NCBI GenBank assembly: GCA_000153745.1
Contig: DS022282.1
Location: forward strand, 2,164,783 to 2,228,782
DNA: 64,000 bases
Direction of reading: 5' to 3'
Source: Rhodobacterales bacterium HTCC2255
Lineage (GTDB): Bacteria; Pseudomonadota; Alphaproteobacteria; Rhodobacterales; Rhodobacteraceae
The notes below the pieces were generated by a model. It was given only the letters and a program-made list of their open reading frames with translations, was not told the DNA's origin and did no database searches. Within the stretch, counting starts at the first letter, position 1; each line of letters starts with the position of its first letter. Shown in pieces: positions 1 through 9,277 of the stretch. Made by a program: the position numbers and the translations under genes.

Positions 1-162
1 TTAAACAAAAACAAATTCCTAACAAGCAACGATAATTATTATTACAAAAACTATTTTACTGTCTTTAAAAAATATTTATTAGTAAAAAAAGAAAAATTAG
101 TACATCCTTATTGGAATCTTCAAAATCGCACTGAACCAATCAGAAAAGAAGCAGGCAATTAA
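1..162 (+). CDS. C-terminal end of an unidentified protein (cut by window edge)
   Basis: Frame 1 is open from the first base to a TAA at 160-162, which touches the ATG of the next gene. The 53 visible residues are rich in Lys, Asn and Tyr and end in a more protein-like tail (LVHPYWNLQNRTEPIRKEAG). So long an open frame is not expected by chance in sequence this AT-rich, and the TAA-ATG junction with the amidotransferase suggests a translationally coupled pair. I do not recognise the family. Confidence 0.45.
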   Translation, partial: LNKNKFLTSNDNYYYKNYFTVFKKYLLVKKEKLVHPYWNLQNRTEPIRKEAGN

Positions 163-840
163 ATGAAAATAGGCATATTACAAACCGGTATTGCAGCAGA
201 CGCTTTAATTACAAAACACGGTGATTACCCTGATAATTTTAAAAACTTTTTACAAAACCGTGGATTTGAGTTTGAAATATATGAAGTAATAAATAATATC
301 TTTCCTGATGGTATTAACGATTGCGATGGCTGGTTAGTGACAGGCTCAAGACATGGAGCATATGAAAAGCATGATTGGATACCACCTTTAGAAAAGTTTA
401 TTTGTGATTTATATGAAGCAGACATACCTCTAATTGGTGTTTGTTTTGGTCATCAGATAATTGCTCAAGCATTGGGTGGTATCGTTGAAAAGTTCAAAGG
501 TGGATGGACAGTAGGCCGCCAAGTATATGAAAGTGATAACGGAAATAAAATTAAATTAAATGCCTATCATCAAGATCAGGTGATATCTGCACCTAAGTGT
601 GCAACAAAAATTTCTGGCAATGAAAATTGTAAAAATGCTATTATAACTTACGGGCAAAAAGCTTTCACAATGCAACCTCACCCAGAATTTTCAAACACAT
701 ATATACGCGAATTAATCGATGCTAGAGGCATTGGATTAATCGACGACAAAATCTTAGAGAATGCCCGTAATAACCTAATGGAAGACCTTGATGCAAAAGA
801 AATAGCTAATCAATTTGAAGCATTTTACAAAAGAGCCTAA
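163..840 (+). CDS. Type 1 glutamine amidotransferase
   Basis: A free-standing class I glutamine amidotransferase domain of 225 residues, of the GMP-synthase-like type. The triad is visible: nucleophile C94 in GVCFGHQ, H173 and E175 in QPHPEF. The family hydrolyses glutamine, or gamma-glutamyl compounds, and passes ammonia to a partner. No synthetase domain is fused and no partner is identifiable here, because the upstream gene is cut off. The ATG directly abuts the upstream stop codon, so the two are probably co-transcribed. It converges with the LysR gene with 24 bases between. Substrate unknown; a gamma-glutamyl hydrolase role in polyamine or amine catabolism is possible. Confidence 0.85.
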   Translation: MKIGILQTGIAADALITKHGDYPDNFKNFLQNRGFEFEIYEVINNIFPDGINDCDGWLVTGSRHGAYEKHDWIPPLEKFICDLYEADIPLIGVCFGHQIIAQALGGIVEKFKGGWTVGRQVYESDNGNKIKLNAYHQDQVISAPKCATKISGNENCKNAIITYGQKAFTMQPHPEFSNTYIRELIDARGIGLIDDKILENARNNLMEDLDAKEIANQFEAFYKRA

Positions 841-864
841 GAAATCTTTTTATTTAAAATAAAA

Positions 865-1833
865 TCAATCTAATAATCGAAAACTTTCTTTCAACCATGG
901 CATTCTATTAGTTAGCGAAGCTACTACCTGTTCCTGAATAATGGGTCTAAGTATCTTTGCAACTTCTTGAGGCATTCTTACCATAGCATCCTTTCTTGCA
1001 GTTAAAGAAATCGTTCGGGACATTTTTTCAAATGGCAATGGTATTAATTCAACATTCTCTTGAAATCTTTGTGCTCTCAAAAAACCAAGAGGAGTAGTTA
1101 TAGTCCACCCTGTTTTATCTGCAACCATCGATAAAATGGCGTGGTAGTTATTAAACTCAAATTGATTTGGTAATCTTATCCTCTGACGGGTCAAATGACT
1201 CTCAATTTGGCGACCCATTACAGTTCTTGCGGAGTAGTGGATAAATGGTAAATCAAATAATTGTTTTTGGATATTTTGATTGTGATCAATAGTACCTTTT
1301 GCAACAGCAACAACGAATGGTTCTGTAAGAACAGGGTGAACTTCCATCCAATCTGGCGCGCGTTCTAAATCTGCACAAATTACCATATCTAATGTTCTTG
1401 CATGGAGTTCTTCTGACAACGCGTAACTTTGACCACTTTGTAATAGGAATTGGCAATTTTTCATTCTTTTTGCTAAATTCTTCATCAAACTTGGTGTAAC
1501 ATCAGCATCGAAATCATCTATTACACCTAATCGCAACCGAACCATCTGACTATGATCAAATTGGGCTAATTCAGATTTAGCTTGCATAACTTCCGATAAG
1601 ATAGCTCGAGCTCTATGCAAAAATAATTGCCCAGTTGGCTTTAACTTCATTGGCCGAGTTGATCTATCTAGTAACTCACTTCCCAGTGCAGCCTCAAGAT
1701 TTGTTAATTGCTGGGAAATGGTAGAATTACTTGAATTCAACCTTTTTGCAGCAGCAGAGATAGAACCTTCCTCAACTGATGCTACAAATATTTCTATTGC
1801 CCAAAGAGAAAATTTGTTTGCAGTATCGACCAA
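865..1833 (-). CDS. LysR-family transcriptional regulator
   Basis: A 322-residue LysR-type regulator. An N-terminal winged helix-turn-helix (about residues 10-70, with the typical GSISAAAKRLNSSNSTISQQ pattern) is followed by a two-lobed effector-binding domain. It is transcribed away from the DadA-like oxidase, with 102 bases between the two starts, the classical layout for a LysR regulator of its divergent neighbour. A 12-bp perfect palindrome lies in that gap. The likely effector is the substrate of the neighbouring oxidase, probably an amino acid or amine, but that is inference. Confidence 0.88.
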   Translation of the reverse strand: MVDTANKFSLWAIEIFVASVEEGSISAAAKRLNSSNSTISQQLTNLEAALGSELLDRSTRPMKLKPTGQLFLHRARAILSEVMQAKSELAQFDHSQMVRLRLGVIDDFDADVTPSLMKNLAKRMKNCQFLLQSGQSYALSEELHARTLDMVICADLERAPDWMEVHPVLTEPFVVAVAKGTIDHNQNIQKQLFDLPFIHYSARTVMGRQIESHLTRQRIRLPNQFEFNNYHAILSMVADKTGWTITTPLGFLRAQRFQENVELIPLPFEKMSRTISLTARKDAMVRMPQEVAKILRPIIQEQVVASLTNRMPWLKESFRLLD

Positions 1834-1892
1834 AATAAACTCCTAATTTAATTTACAATATTATTATTAATTTATTAATGTAAATAACATCA

Positions 1893-1904
1893 AACTTATA
1901 AGTT
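1893..1904. promoter_or_regulatory. Palindrome AACTTATAAGTT, candidate LysR operator
   Basis: A perfect 12-bp dyad in the 102-bp gap between the divergent lysR and dadA-like genes. It lies 32 bases upstream of the dadA-like ATG. Position and symmetry suit a LysR site, but AT-rich palindromes arise easily in this genome, so this is tentative. Confidence 0.35.
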
Positions 1905-1935
1905 AATAATGATTTGCTAAGTAGGTTTTATACTA

Positions 1936-3183
1936 ATGATAAAGAATATGAAACAATCAGTTATAGTTATTGGCTCAGGGATTACTGGTGTGAGTTGCGC
2001 AGAGGAGCTTAGAAGATCAGGTGCCAAAGTAACATTAATTGATCGTGTTAAAGCAGGAGATCCATCGCAAACATCTTTTGGTAATGCTGGCATATTGGCT
2101 CGTGAAGGTATTATGCCAATAGCAAACCCATCAATGTTAAAAATGATACCTCAAATTTTATTATCTCCAAGTAGTCCTGTTTACTTAAAGTGGTCATACT
2201 TAGCTAAATTTTCTCCTTGGGCTCTTCAGTTCATAATGAATGGAACTAGGCCCAAAGCACTGCCAATAATATTAGCTTTGAACGAATTAATTTATGATAC
2301 TGTTGAAAACCATATTCAATTGTCAAAAAATACAGACGCAGCTCGATTTATTGAAAAAGGTGATATGACTTTACTTTATAGAAACCGAAAGCAATTTAGT
2401 TCTGACAAATTTGCAAATCAAGCAAGAAGGAATTTGGGTATTATTTGGGAAGAATTATCACGCAATGAATTATTAGACCGAGACCCTCATATATCTAAAC
2501 TTTATCAATTTGGCTTAGCCTATAAAAATCATGGTTGGATAACTAATCCTGCAGCATATGTCTCAAGCTTAGCTAAACATTTTCAAAAAAATGGTGGGAA
2601 AATTTTAATTGGTGAGGTTTCAAAAATTAATGGAAATAATGTTGAATTAAAGGGTGGCATTATACTTAAGGCAGAAAATATTGTTCTAGCAACTGGTGCA
2701 TGGTCAAAGAATTTAACATCACAATTAGGCCATAATATTCCACTTCAAGCTGAAAGAGGCTATCACTTATCTTTAAAAAATGCTTCTCACATGCCACCAA
2801 ATACCTACTTAATTACCGATAAAAAATTTGGATTAACTCCAATGGACGGTTTTTTACGCTGCGCTGGACAATCAGAGTTTGCACCACTTGAAATGCCGCC
2901 AAACCCAAAAGCAATAAAGAATTTGCGCAAATTTTTATTCAGGCTTTATCCAAAGCTTGCATATGAAACTGAAACAATTTGGCAAGGTACTAGACCCACA
3001 CTACCAGATAGTCTTCCTGTGATTGGGAGAAGTAGTAAAAATCCTTCTGTTATATTTGCATTTGGAGGACAACATTTAGGGCTGACTATGGGCCCAAAAA
3101 TTGGGAAAATGGTACGCGATATTATTTTTGAAAGACAAAGTAATATTAACATGAAACCATATTCATCTGACAGGTTCGGTTAG
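1936..3183 (+). CDS. DadA-like FAD-dependent amino-acid oxidoreductase
   Basis: A 415-residue flavoprotein of the DAO/DadA family. The N-terminal dinucleotide-binding motif is clear (VIVIGSGITG, about residues 10-19), with an acidic/basic strand end at TLIDR. The C-terminal FAD-contact region reads FGGQHLGLTMGPK. Length matches D-amino acid dehydrogenase (about 415). Such enzymes deaminate D-amino acids or related secondary amines and pass electrons to the quinone pool at the inner membrane face. An alternative ATG lies four codons downstream (1948). It is divergent from a LysR gene and followed by a hairpin terminator, so it is probably monocistronic. Exact substrate not determined. Confidence 0.82.
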   Translation: MIKNMKQSVIVIGSGITGVSCAEELRRSGAKVTLIDRVKAGDPSQTSFGNAGILAREGIMPIANPSMLKMIPQILLSPSSPVYLKWSYLAKFSPWALQFIMNGTRPKALPIILALNELIYDTVENHIQLSKNTDAARFIEKGDMTLLYRNRKQFSSDKFANQARRNLGIIWEELSRNELLDRDPHISKLYQFGLAYKNHGWITNPAAYVSSLAKHFQKNGGKILIGEVSKINGNNVELKGGIILKAENIVLATGAWSKNLTSQLGHNIPLQAERGYHLSLKNASHMPPNTYLITDKKFGLTPMDGFLRCAGQSEFAPLEMPPNPKAIKNLRKFLFRLYPKLAYETETIWQGTRPTLPDSLPVIGRSSKNPSVIFAFGGQHLGLTMGPKIGKMVRDIIFERQSNINMKPYSSDRFG

Positions 3184-3218
3184 TTTAAATATCACACAAT
3201 TTGATACTTATTAAATTC

Positions 3219-3245
3219 AAGGGTTTTCTCAATCGAAAACCCCTT
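3219..3245 (+). terminator. Rho-independent terminator after the dadA-like gene
   Basis: The stem AAGGGTTTTC (3219-3228) pairs with GAAAACCC (3235-3242) across a short loop, followed by TTATATA. It separates the oxidase gene from the his genes. Confidence 0.6.
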
Positions 3246-3281
3246 ATATAAGCAACATATCAACACAAGAGGAAAAGTGTG

Positions 3282-3875
3282 ATGCGTACAGCAAATATTA
3301 GCCGCAATACGGCTGAAACAAAGATTTTGGTTGAAATCAACCTTGATGGAACAGGCCAATATGATAACAAAACTGGCATAGGTTTTTTTGACCATATGCT
3401 AGATCAATTATCACGTCATTCTTTGATTGATATTAAAGTACATGCAAATGGTGATTTGCACATTGATGACCATCACACAGTTGAAGATGTAGGAATTGCT
3501 TTAGGTAAAGCTCTTAGTAAAGCATCTGGTGAAAAACGTGGTATTAACCGTTATGGATCAAGCTTGTTAGCAATGGATGATGCATTAGTTAGATGCGCCT
3601 TAGATATGTCTGGGCGACCTTTTTTGGTATGGAATGTTGAAATTCCAAATTCTAAAATAGGAACTTTTGATACAGAACTTGTTAGAGAGTTTTTTACTGC
3701 TTTTTCAACGCAGGCTGGGTTAACACTTAATATTAATTCACTTGATGGCTTTAATAGCCACCATATTGTTGAAGCAATATTTAAATCAGTTGCGCAAGCA
3801 TTAAGAACTGCGGTTGAAACAGATCCAAGAAAAGCAACCGAGATACCTTCTACAAAGGGCACACTTTCTGAATGA
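3282..3875 (+). CDS. hisB: Imidazoleglycerol-phosphate dehydratase
   Basis: The sixth step of histidine synthesis: dehydration of imidazole glycerol phosphate to imidazole acetol phosphate, Mn-dependent, cytoplasmic. The protein has 197 residues, the monofunctional bacterial form without the phosphatase domain. Both diagnostic His clusters are present: DDHHTVED in the N-terminal half and [10 protein letters not shown] in the C-terminal half. I take the ATG at 3282 because AGAGGA sits 8 bases upstream; an in-frame GTG lies one codon earlier (3279). The stop overlaps the hisH start as ATGA, so the two are translationally coupled. Confidence 0.96.
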   Translation: MRTANISRNTAETKILVEINLDGTGQYDNKTGIGFFDHMLDQLSRHSLIDIKVHANGDLHIDDHHTVEDVGIALGKALSKASGEKRGINRYGSSLLAMDDALVRCALDMSGRPFLVWNVEIPNSKIGTFDTELVREFFTAFSTQAGLTLNINSLDGFNSHHIVEAIFKSVAQALRTAVETDPRKATEIPSTKGTLSE

Positions 3876-4507
3876 CAACAGTTATAATTGATTATAATTC
3901 TGGAAACTTAAGATCAGCCGAGAAAAGTTTCCAGCTTATGTCTGAAGAACTTAATGTGGGACAAGTCAAAGTTTCCAACAAGCCTGAGGATGTCGTTAAT
4001 GCTGATAGAGTTGTTTTACCAGGCGTAGGAGCATTTGCTGATTGCAAACACGAGTTAAGTTCAATTATGGGCTTATACGAAGCAATAGAAGCCCACGTAA
4101 AAACAGGCAAACCATTTATGGGAATCTGTGTGGGCATGCAGATGATGGCTACTTGTGGACACGAACATGGATATCACGAAGGTTTTAATTGGATACATGG
4201 TGACGTTAAGATAATGGAACCTAATGACAAAAATTTAAAAATACCTCACATGGGCTGGAACAATTTAAATATCTTAAATAGCCACCCAGTATTTGATAAT
4301 ATAAATGAAAATGATCATGTATACTTTGTTCATTCATATCATTTTGAGGTTGAAAATAATAATAATTTATTAGCAAGTGTAGATTATGGTGGCAAAGTAA
4401 CTGCTGCTGTCGCCCATGAAAATATAATAGGAACTCAATTCCATCCAGAAAAAAGCCAGTCAGTAGGCTTACAGATAATTAAAAACTTTTTGCAGTGGAA
4501 CCCTTAA
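3872..4507 (+). CDS. hisH: Imidazole glycerol phosphate synthase, glutaminase subunit
   Basis: HisH hydrolyses glutamine and channels ammonia to HisF, which forms the imidazole ring and releases AICAR. The 211-residue class I amidotransferase shows the nucleophile C86 in GICVGMQ and the catalytic His and Glu in FHPEK near the C-terminus. It overlaps hisB by four bases. Its partner hisF lies two genes downstream, the usual alphaproteobacterial order hisB-hisH-hisA-hisF-hisE. The 87-base gap to hisA holds only a weak 5-bp hairpin followed by Ts. Confidence 0.96.
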   Translation: MTTVIIDYNSGNLRSAEKSFQLMSEELNVGQVKVSNKPEDVVNADRVVLPGVGAFADCKHELSSIMGLYEAIEAHVKTGKPFMGICVGMQMMATCGHEHGYHEGFNWIHGDVKIMEPNDKNLKIPHMGWNNLNILNSHPVFDNINENDHVYFVHSYHFEVENNNNLLASVDYGGKVTAAVAHENIIGTQFHPEKSQSVGLQIIKNFLQWNP

Positions 4508-4594
4508 AATATAATTTTTTACTTTTCGCATTGCTTTGCAATTTTTGCTCCACAAGAGTAAGCCCTAAATATAATTCTGATATGGAAACTGATT

Positions 4595-5317
4595 ATGATA
4601 CTCTACCCTGCAATTGATTTAAAAGATGGAAAATGCGTTCGGCTTTATAAAGGAAGAATGGAACAAGAAACTGTTTTTAATGACAGTCCTTCCGATCAAG
4701 CAATTAAATTTGCAAATGATGGATGTGAGTGGTTGCATTTAGTAGATTTAAATGGAGCCTTTGCAGGTAGTCCAATAAATTCATCTCCAGTTGAAGAAAT
4801 CTTAAAATCTGTGGATGTTCCCGTACAATTAGGTGGGGGAATTAGAAGTCTTCAAACTATAGAAAGCTGGCTAAGCAAAGGATTATCACGAGTGATACTC
4901 GGGACAGTCGCCGTAGAAGATCCAAGCTTGGTAAAACAAGCAGCATCTGAGTTTCCTGGAAAAGTTGCAGTCGGGTTGGATGCTCGCAATGGAATGATAG
5001 CAACGCGAGGCTGGGCAGAAGAAACGGATATAAATATTATAGAATTAGCAAAAAAGTTTGAAGATGTTGGAATATCAGCAATAATTTATACAGATATAAA
5101 TCGTGATGGAGCTATGCAAGGCCCCAACATAGAAGCAACTGCAGCATTAGCAAACGCTGTCCATATTCCAATAATTGCATCAGGAGGCGTATCCTCAATG
5201 GATGATCTAAAAGCATTAAAATCATGTGGTGCTAAGTTAGATGGCGCTATTTCGGGGCGTGCACTCTATGATGGTGTCATAAATGTTCCTGAAGCAGCCG
5301 CATTTTTAAAATCCTGA
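4595..5317 (+). CDS. hisA: ProFAR isomerase
   Basis: HisA converts ProFAR to PRFAR in histidine synthesis. It is a 240-residue TIM barrel built of two half-barrels. The catalytic Asp lies in [13 protein letters not shown], and the phosphate-binding loops read LGGGIR in the first half and ASGGVSS in the second. Start, length and the N-terminal MILYPAIDL are typical. Its substrate is made by HisG/HisI or HisE, and its product goes to HisFH. Paralogous to the next gene. Confidence 0.96.
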   Translation: MILYPAIDLKDGKCVRLYKGRMEQETVFNDSPSDQAIKFANDGCEWLHLVDLNGAFAGSPINSSPVEEILKSVDVPVQLGGGIRSLQTIESWLSKGLSRVILGTVAVEDPSLVKQAASEFPGKVAVGLDARNGMIATRGWAEETDINIIELAKKFEDVGISAIIYTDINRDGAMQGPNIEATAALANAVHIPIIASGGVSSMDDLKALKSCGAKLDGAISGRALYDGVINVPEAAAFLKS

Positions 5318-5387
5318 CTATATTAAATATAATTTTTGATTTAAATTATCTCTATGTCTTTAGTATTAAGAAAGTTTACAAGATATC

Positions 5388-6146
5388 ATGTTAAAAACTC
5401 GAATAATACCATGCTTAGATGTTAAAGACGGACGCGTTGTAAAAGGTGTAAATTTTGTAGATCTAATAGATGCTGGTGACCCAGTTGAAAGCGCAAAAGC
5501 CTATGATATCGCAGGAGCTGATGAATTATGTTTTTTAGATATTGCAGCAACTATTGAAAACCGCAGTACGATGTTTGACGTTGCAAGACGTACTGCAGAA
5601 CAATGCTTCATGCCACTTACAATAGGTGGCGGAGTTAGGGTTCCAGAAGATGTCAGAAAACTCTTACTTGCTGGAGCGGATAAAGTTAGCTTTAATTCAG
5701 CCGCTGTTGCAAACCCAGATGTTGTATCAGAAAGCGCAAACAAATTTGGATCACAATGTATTGTTGTAGCAATAGATGCAAAAACTGTAAGCCCAGGAAA
5801 ATGGGAAATATTTACTCACGGTGGGCGTAAAAATACAGGTATTGATGCTGTAGAATTCGCAAAACTTGTTGAAAGTAAAGGCGCTGGCGAGATTTTATTA
5901 ACATCAATGGATCGTGATGGTACAAGAGATGGTTATAATTTAGCGCTAACACGTGCTATAAGTAGTGCAGTAAACATACCAGTTATAGCATCTGGAGGGG
6001 TTGGAAATTTGGACCATCTTGTAGAAGGTGTTAAAAAAGGTGGAGCATCTGCGGTTTTGGCTGCTTCTATTTTTCATTTTGGCGATTATACAATTAAACA
6101 AGCAAAAGCGCACATGCAAAATGCTGGCGTAGCAATGAGAATTTAA
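5388..6146 (+). CDS. hisF: Imidazole glycerol phosphate synthase, cyclase subunit
   Basis: HisF closes the imidazole ring from PRFAR and ammonia delivered by HisH, giving IGP and AICAR. It is a 252-residue TIM barrel. The two catalytic aspartates are in the expected places: [14 protein letters not shown] at the N-terminus and the second half-barrel [11 protein letters not shown]. Phosphate loops TIGGGVR and ASGGVGN are intact. The hisE start follows its stop by one base, so the two are coupled. Confidence 0.97.
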   Translation: MLKTRIIPCLDVKDGRVVKGVNFVDLIDAGDPVESAKAYDIAGADELCFLDIAATIENRSTMFDVARRTAEQCFMPLTIGGGVRVPEDVRKLLLAGADKVSFNSAAVANPDVVSESANKFGSQCIVVAIDAKTVSPGKWEIFTHGGRKNTGIDAVEFAKLVESKGAGEILLTSMDRDGTRDGYNLALTRAISSAVNIPVIASGGVGNLDHLVEGVKKGGASAVLAASIFHFGDYTIKQAKAHMQNAGVAMRI

Positions 6147-6147
6147 A

Positions 6148-6465
6148 ATGACAGATATATTAATACGATTAGCGCAAACAATAGAAAATCGCAAAAACGG
6201 TGGTGATGAAAAATCATATGTGTCTGAATTAATCCAAAGTGGTTCTGAAAAATGTGCTGAAAAATTTGGTGAAGAAGCGGTTGAAGCTATCATAGCTGCA
6301 GCTAAACGTGATAAGAAAAATTTAACTGAAGAGTCTGCTGATGTTCTTTTTCACATGCTTGTCATGCTTTCATCATGTGATGTTGATTTCAAATCTGTAC
6401 TAAAAGAACTTGAACGTCGCGAAGGAAAGTCTGGCTTAATTGAAAAGTCTGAACGTAAAAATTAA
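6148..6465 (+). CDS. hisE: Phosphoribosyl-ATP pyrophosphatase
   Basis: HisE cleaves PR-ATP to PR-AMP and pyrophosphate, the second step of histidine synthesis. This is a stand-alone 105-residue all-alpha MazG-like protein, not fused to HisI. Metal-binding acidic motifs are visible (EKFGEEAVEAIIAA and EESADVLFHMLVML). It is the last gene of the his run and converges with the PhyH gene. Confidence 0.94.
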   Translation: MTDILIRLAQTIENRKNGGDEKSYVSELIQSGSEKCAEKFGEEAVEAIIAAAKRDKKNLTEESADVLFHMLVMLSSCDVDFKSVLKELERREGKSGLIEKSERKN

Positions 6466-6518
6466 TAATTATTATATAGTTATGCGATAAAGCTAATGTA
6501 TTTACTGATCGTTAATCA

Positions 6519-7316
6519 TTAATTTTTCTCATATATTACCGGAAACCAATCAGTTCTTATTTCATCACCTGCTTTCATTCCATGATTTGGAAATGGTGGG
6601 GATGTTGGACCTGGACGATCAATATATCTGGCATCATCACCTAGAAATCGCAAAGAAAATGCTCGGCGTCGCAAATTAGTTTTATTACCTCGCGCTCCAT
6701 GTAATATTCCATAATTAAATGCGACCGCATCACCGGGCTCCATTTCCCATTCCTTAATATCCATACCTTCCACATCGGGATCAGGTACTTTCATATATTT
6801 ATCATCATCAGGGTAGAAATTTGTCTCCGCAAGCCATCTGGTAGGTAAAACAGGCTTATCCCACAAATGACTCCCCGAGACGCATCTCAAACTTGCATCT
6901 TTGACGATATCAAGTGGTGACCAAAGACTAACATTCTGAATACCATCTATAAAGTAATATGGCCCATCTTGATGCCATGGAGTTGCTTTTGAAGTACCAG
7001 GCTCTTTAACCAAGACGTGATCATGAAAAAATTGCGCTCGATTAGATTCCATGAGGTTGGCCGCGATTTCAGCAGCAGGGGAATTCCAAATTACATCTTC
7101 AAATTCTAAGATACGGTTCCAATTGCAGTAATCATCAAAAAAACGTCCATCCTCGCCTTCTTTTAAGTTTTCTGCTGCATATGGCCCAGGAAATGACATG
7201 TTATACTCTATACCTGATCGAATTATATCAATATAATCAGCAAAAAGGCCTTTTATCAGGACAACACCATCTCTTTGGAAGCTTTGAACATGCTTATTTG
7301 TTATGAGTTTATGCAT
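6519..7316 (-). CDS. Phytanoyl-CoA dioxygenase (PhyH) family oxygenase
   Basis: A 265-residue Fe(II)/2-oxoglutarate-dependent dioxygenase of the PhyH family. The facial triad is visible: H115 and D117 in TPWHQDGP, and the distal H206 in GILHGARGN, with a basic cluster LRRRAFSLRF for 2-oxoglutarate. I prefer the ATG at 7316 to an in-frame TTG at 7334. The family hydroxylates very different small molecules (phytanoyl-CoA, ectoine, alkylphosphonates), so the substrate cannot be read from the sequence. It is divergent from the GMC oxidoreductase by about 100 bases and may share its regulation and pathway. Confidence 0.85.
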   Translation of the reverse strand: MHKLITNKHVQSFQRDGVVLIKGLFADYIDIIRSGIEYNMSFPGPYAAENLKEGEDGRFFDDYCNWNRILEFEDVIWNSPAAEIAANLMESNRAQFFHDHVLVKEPGTSKATPWHQDGPYYFIDGIQNVSLWSPLDIVKDASLRCVSGSHLWDKPVLPTRWLAETNFYPDDDKYMKVPDPDVEGMDIKEWEMEPGDAVAFNYGILHGARGNKTNLRRRAFSLRFLGDDARYIDRPGPTSPPFPNHGMKAGDEIRTDWFPVIYEKN

Positions 7317-7415
7317 CTTTGAAATACCTATCAATTTTATATGTATTTATAACAAGATTAAAAAATATAGGAAGAGTAGTGGTGCCGTCAGACAAATAAG
7401 CTAGAGTAATTTATT

Positions 7416-9086
7416 ATGAAAAAAATTGATATTGAATATGATTATATTATTGTTGGCGCTGGTTCGGCAGGATGTGTATTAGCAAATAGATTATCAAAAA
7501 ATCCAAAAAATCGTGTCCTTTTACTTGAAGCAGGCAGGGAAGATAAATCTATAACTTTAAAAATGCCAGCAGCTTGTTTAATGAACCTAAAAAGCACTAA
7601 ACATAATTGGGCATTTAAAGGCGAACCAGAACCTGAGCTTGAAGGTCGGCAACTGCAACATGACCGTGGTAAAGCTCTCGGTGGGTCATCTTCAATTAAT
7701 GGAATGGTATTTATTAGAGGAAACTCACTAGACTATGAAGGCTGGAGGCAAATGGGATGTGAAGGCTGGGGATACGCCGATGTTTTACCTTATTTTAAAA
7801 AAATGGAAACCTATAGTGATGGAGGGGATGATTTTCGAGGTAAATCAGGCCCGTTAAAAGTGCATAGAAGCATACCTAAAGATCCACTTTCTCTAGCTTT
7901 TATCAAAGCAGGAAAAGAAGCTGGATATAAAGAAACCGATGATATTAGCGGGTTTTGCCAAGAAGGTTTTGGTATTTTTGACCGGACTGTATTTAAAGGA
8001 GAGCGTTGGAGTACATCACGGGGATATCTTGAACCAGTGCGTGATAGGAAAAATTTAACAATTATAACTAAAGCGCTTGTTTGCAAATTAATCATTGAAA
8101 ACAAGACTGCAAAAGGTGTTTGTTTTAAAAATAATAAAGGTGAAATGAATAATATAAAGGCAAAAAAGGAAGTAATCCTAAGTGCTGGCGCAGTTGGATC
8201 CCCACATATACTCATGCTCTCAGGAATTGGACCAAAAGATCATTTAGGATCAATGGGAATTGAACTTAAAGCTGATTTGCCTGGAGTTGGTCAAAATCTT
8301 AACGATCACCCAGACTTTATGATTAAATATAAATGTTTAAAACCAGTTACAATTTGGCCAAAAACAAAAACCTTAAACAGCATAGGCGCTGGCATTCAAT
8401 GGCTATTAACTAAAGAAGGTATGTGTGCATCTAACCATTTTGATGTAGTTGCGTGCGTAAGATCCGGGCCAGGCGTTGAGTATCCAGATCTACAATTATG
8501 TATTTCACCAATTGCAATGGATGATAATACTTGGGAGCCCTTGCAAGAGCATGCATTTCAAGTTCATGTAGGTTTAATGCGTGCTCACAGTCGTGGTAAA
8601 ATTGAATTGCGCTCTAGAAATCCTGCTGACCCACCTCGTATTTTAGTGAATTATCTCAAAGACAAACGTGACAGAGAATTACTACGTAAAGGAATTCATT
8701 TGGTGCGCGAATTACTTGATCAACCTTCCTTTTCTGACTTAAAGGGCAAAGAAATTTTTCCTGGTGAAAGTTGTAAATCAGATTCTGACCTTGATAAAAA
8801 ATTAAATTCCCATATTTCAAGTCAATGGCATTTGTCTTGCACAGCGCGGATGGGACTAAAAACAGACAAACACGCAGTCGTTGATAATTCAGGCAGAGTT
8901 CACGGTTTCACTGGTTTAAGAGTTGTAGATGCTTCCATCATGCCTTTTGTCACTAATGGCAATACAAATGCTCCTACAATAATGATTGCTGAAAAAATTA
9001 GTGATAAAATTTTAGGTTCTAAACCTTTGCCCAGAATGGAGTTGCAAACTTGGCAGAGCTCAAATTATCAAACTCATCAACGGTAA
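7416..9086 (+). CDS. GMC-family FAD alcohol dehydrogenase (choline dehydrogenase-like)
   Basis: A 556-residue GMC oxidoreductase. FAD-binding motif GAGSAGCVLANRL is at about residues 14-26, and family signature 1 (DRGKALGGSSSINGM) is near residue 85. The catalytic His region (SSQWHLSCTARMG) and the C-terminal GNTNAPTIMIAEK are intact. Relatives oxidise primary alcohols such as choline or polyethylene glycol to aldehydes. A last 15 to 20 residues beyond the usual GMC end look unstructured. The betaine genes betB/betI are not adjacent, so a choline role is not supported by context. The stop codon marks the left edge of a compositionally different block. Confidence 0.86.
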   Translation: MKKIDIEYDYIIVGAGSAGCVLANRLSKNPKNRVLLLEAGREDKSITLKMPAACLMNLKSTKHNWAFKGEPEPELEGRQLQHDRGKALGGSSSINGMVFIRGNSLDYEGWRQMGCEGWGYADVLPYFKKMETYSDGGDDFRGKSGPLKVHRSIPKDPLSLAFIKAGKEAGYKETDDISGFCQEGFGIFDRTVFKGERWSTSRGYLEPVRDRKNLTIITKALVCKLIIENKTAKGVCFKNNKGEMNNIKAKKEVILSAGAVGSPHILMLSGIGPKDHLGSMGIELKADLPGVGQNLNDHPDFMIKYKCLKPVTIWPKTKTLNSIGAGIQWLLTKEGMCASNHFDVVACVRSGPGVEYPDLQLCISPIAMDDNTWEPLQEHAFQVHVGLMRAHSRGKIELRSRNPADPPRILVNYLKDKRDRELLRKGIHLVRELLDQPSFSDLKGKEIFPGESCKSDSDLDKKLNSHISSQWHLSCTARMGLKTDKHAVVDNSGRVHGFTGLRVVDASIMPFVTNGNTNAPTIMIAEKISDKILGSKPLPRMELQTWQSSNYQTHQR

Positions 9087-9277
9087 ATCATTGCCTCAGC
9101 TGAAGCATCACACAAAACGCACGCCTGTATCTCGCTGAAACAACGCGTTTATTCACACAAATATGGGCTAGTTTACAATCTGGGGAAGCAGATGGCGGTG
9201 TCTTCTGACAAAATAAATCAAGCATTTCTTTCACTTTTTCGCTCAGATTTTGGTACCAGCTAGGTTGCCCGTCAAGT

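Noticed and set aside
5946-6293. Minus-strand open frame across hisF-hisE
   Set aside because: It lies antisense to two certain genes and has no recognisable domain.
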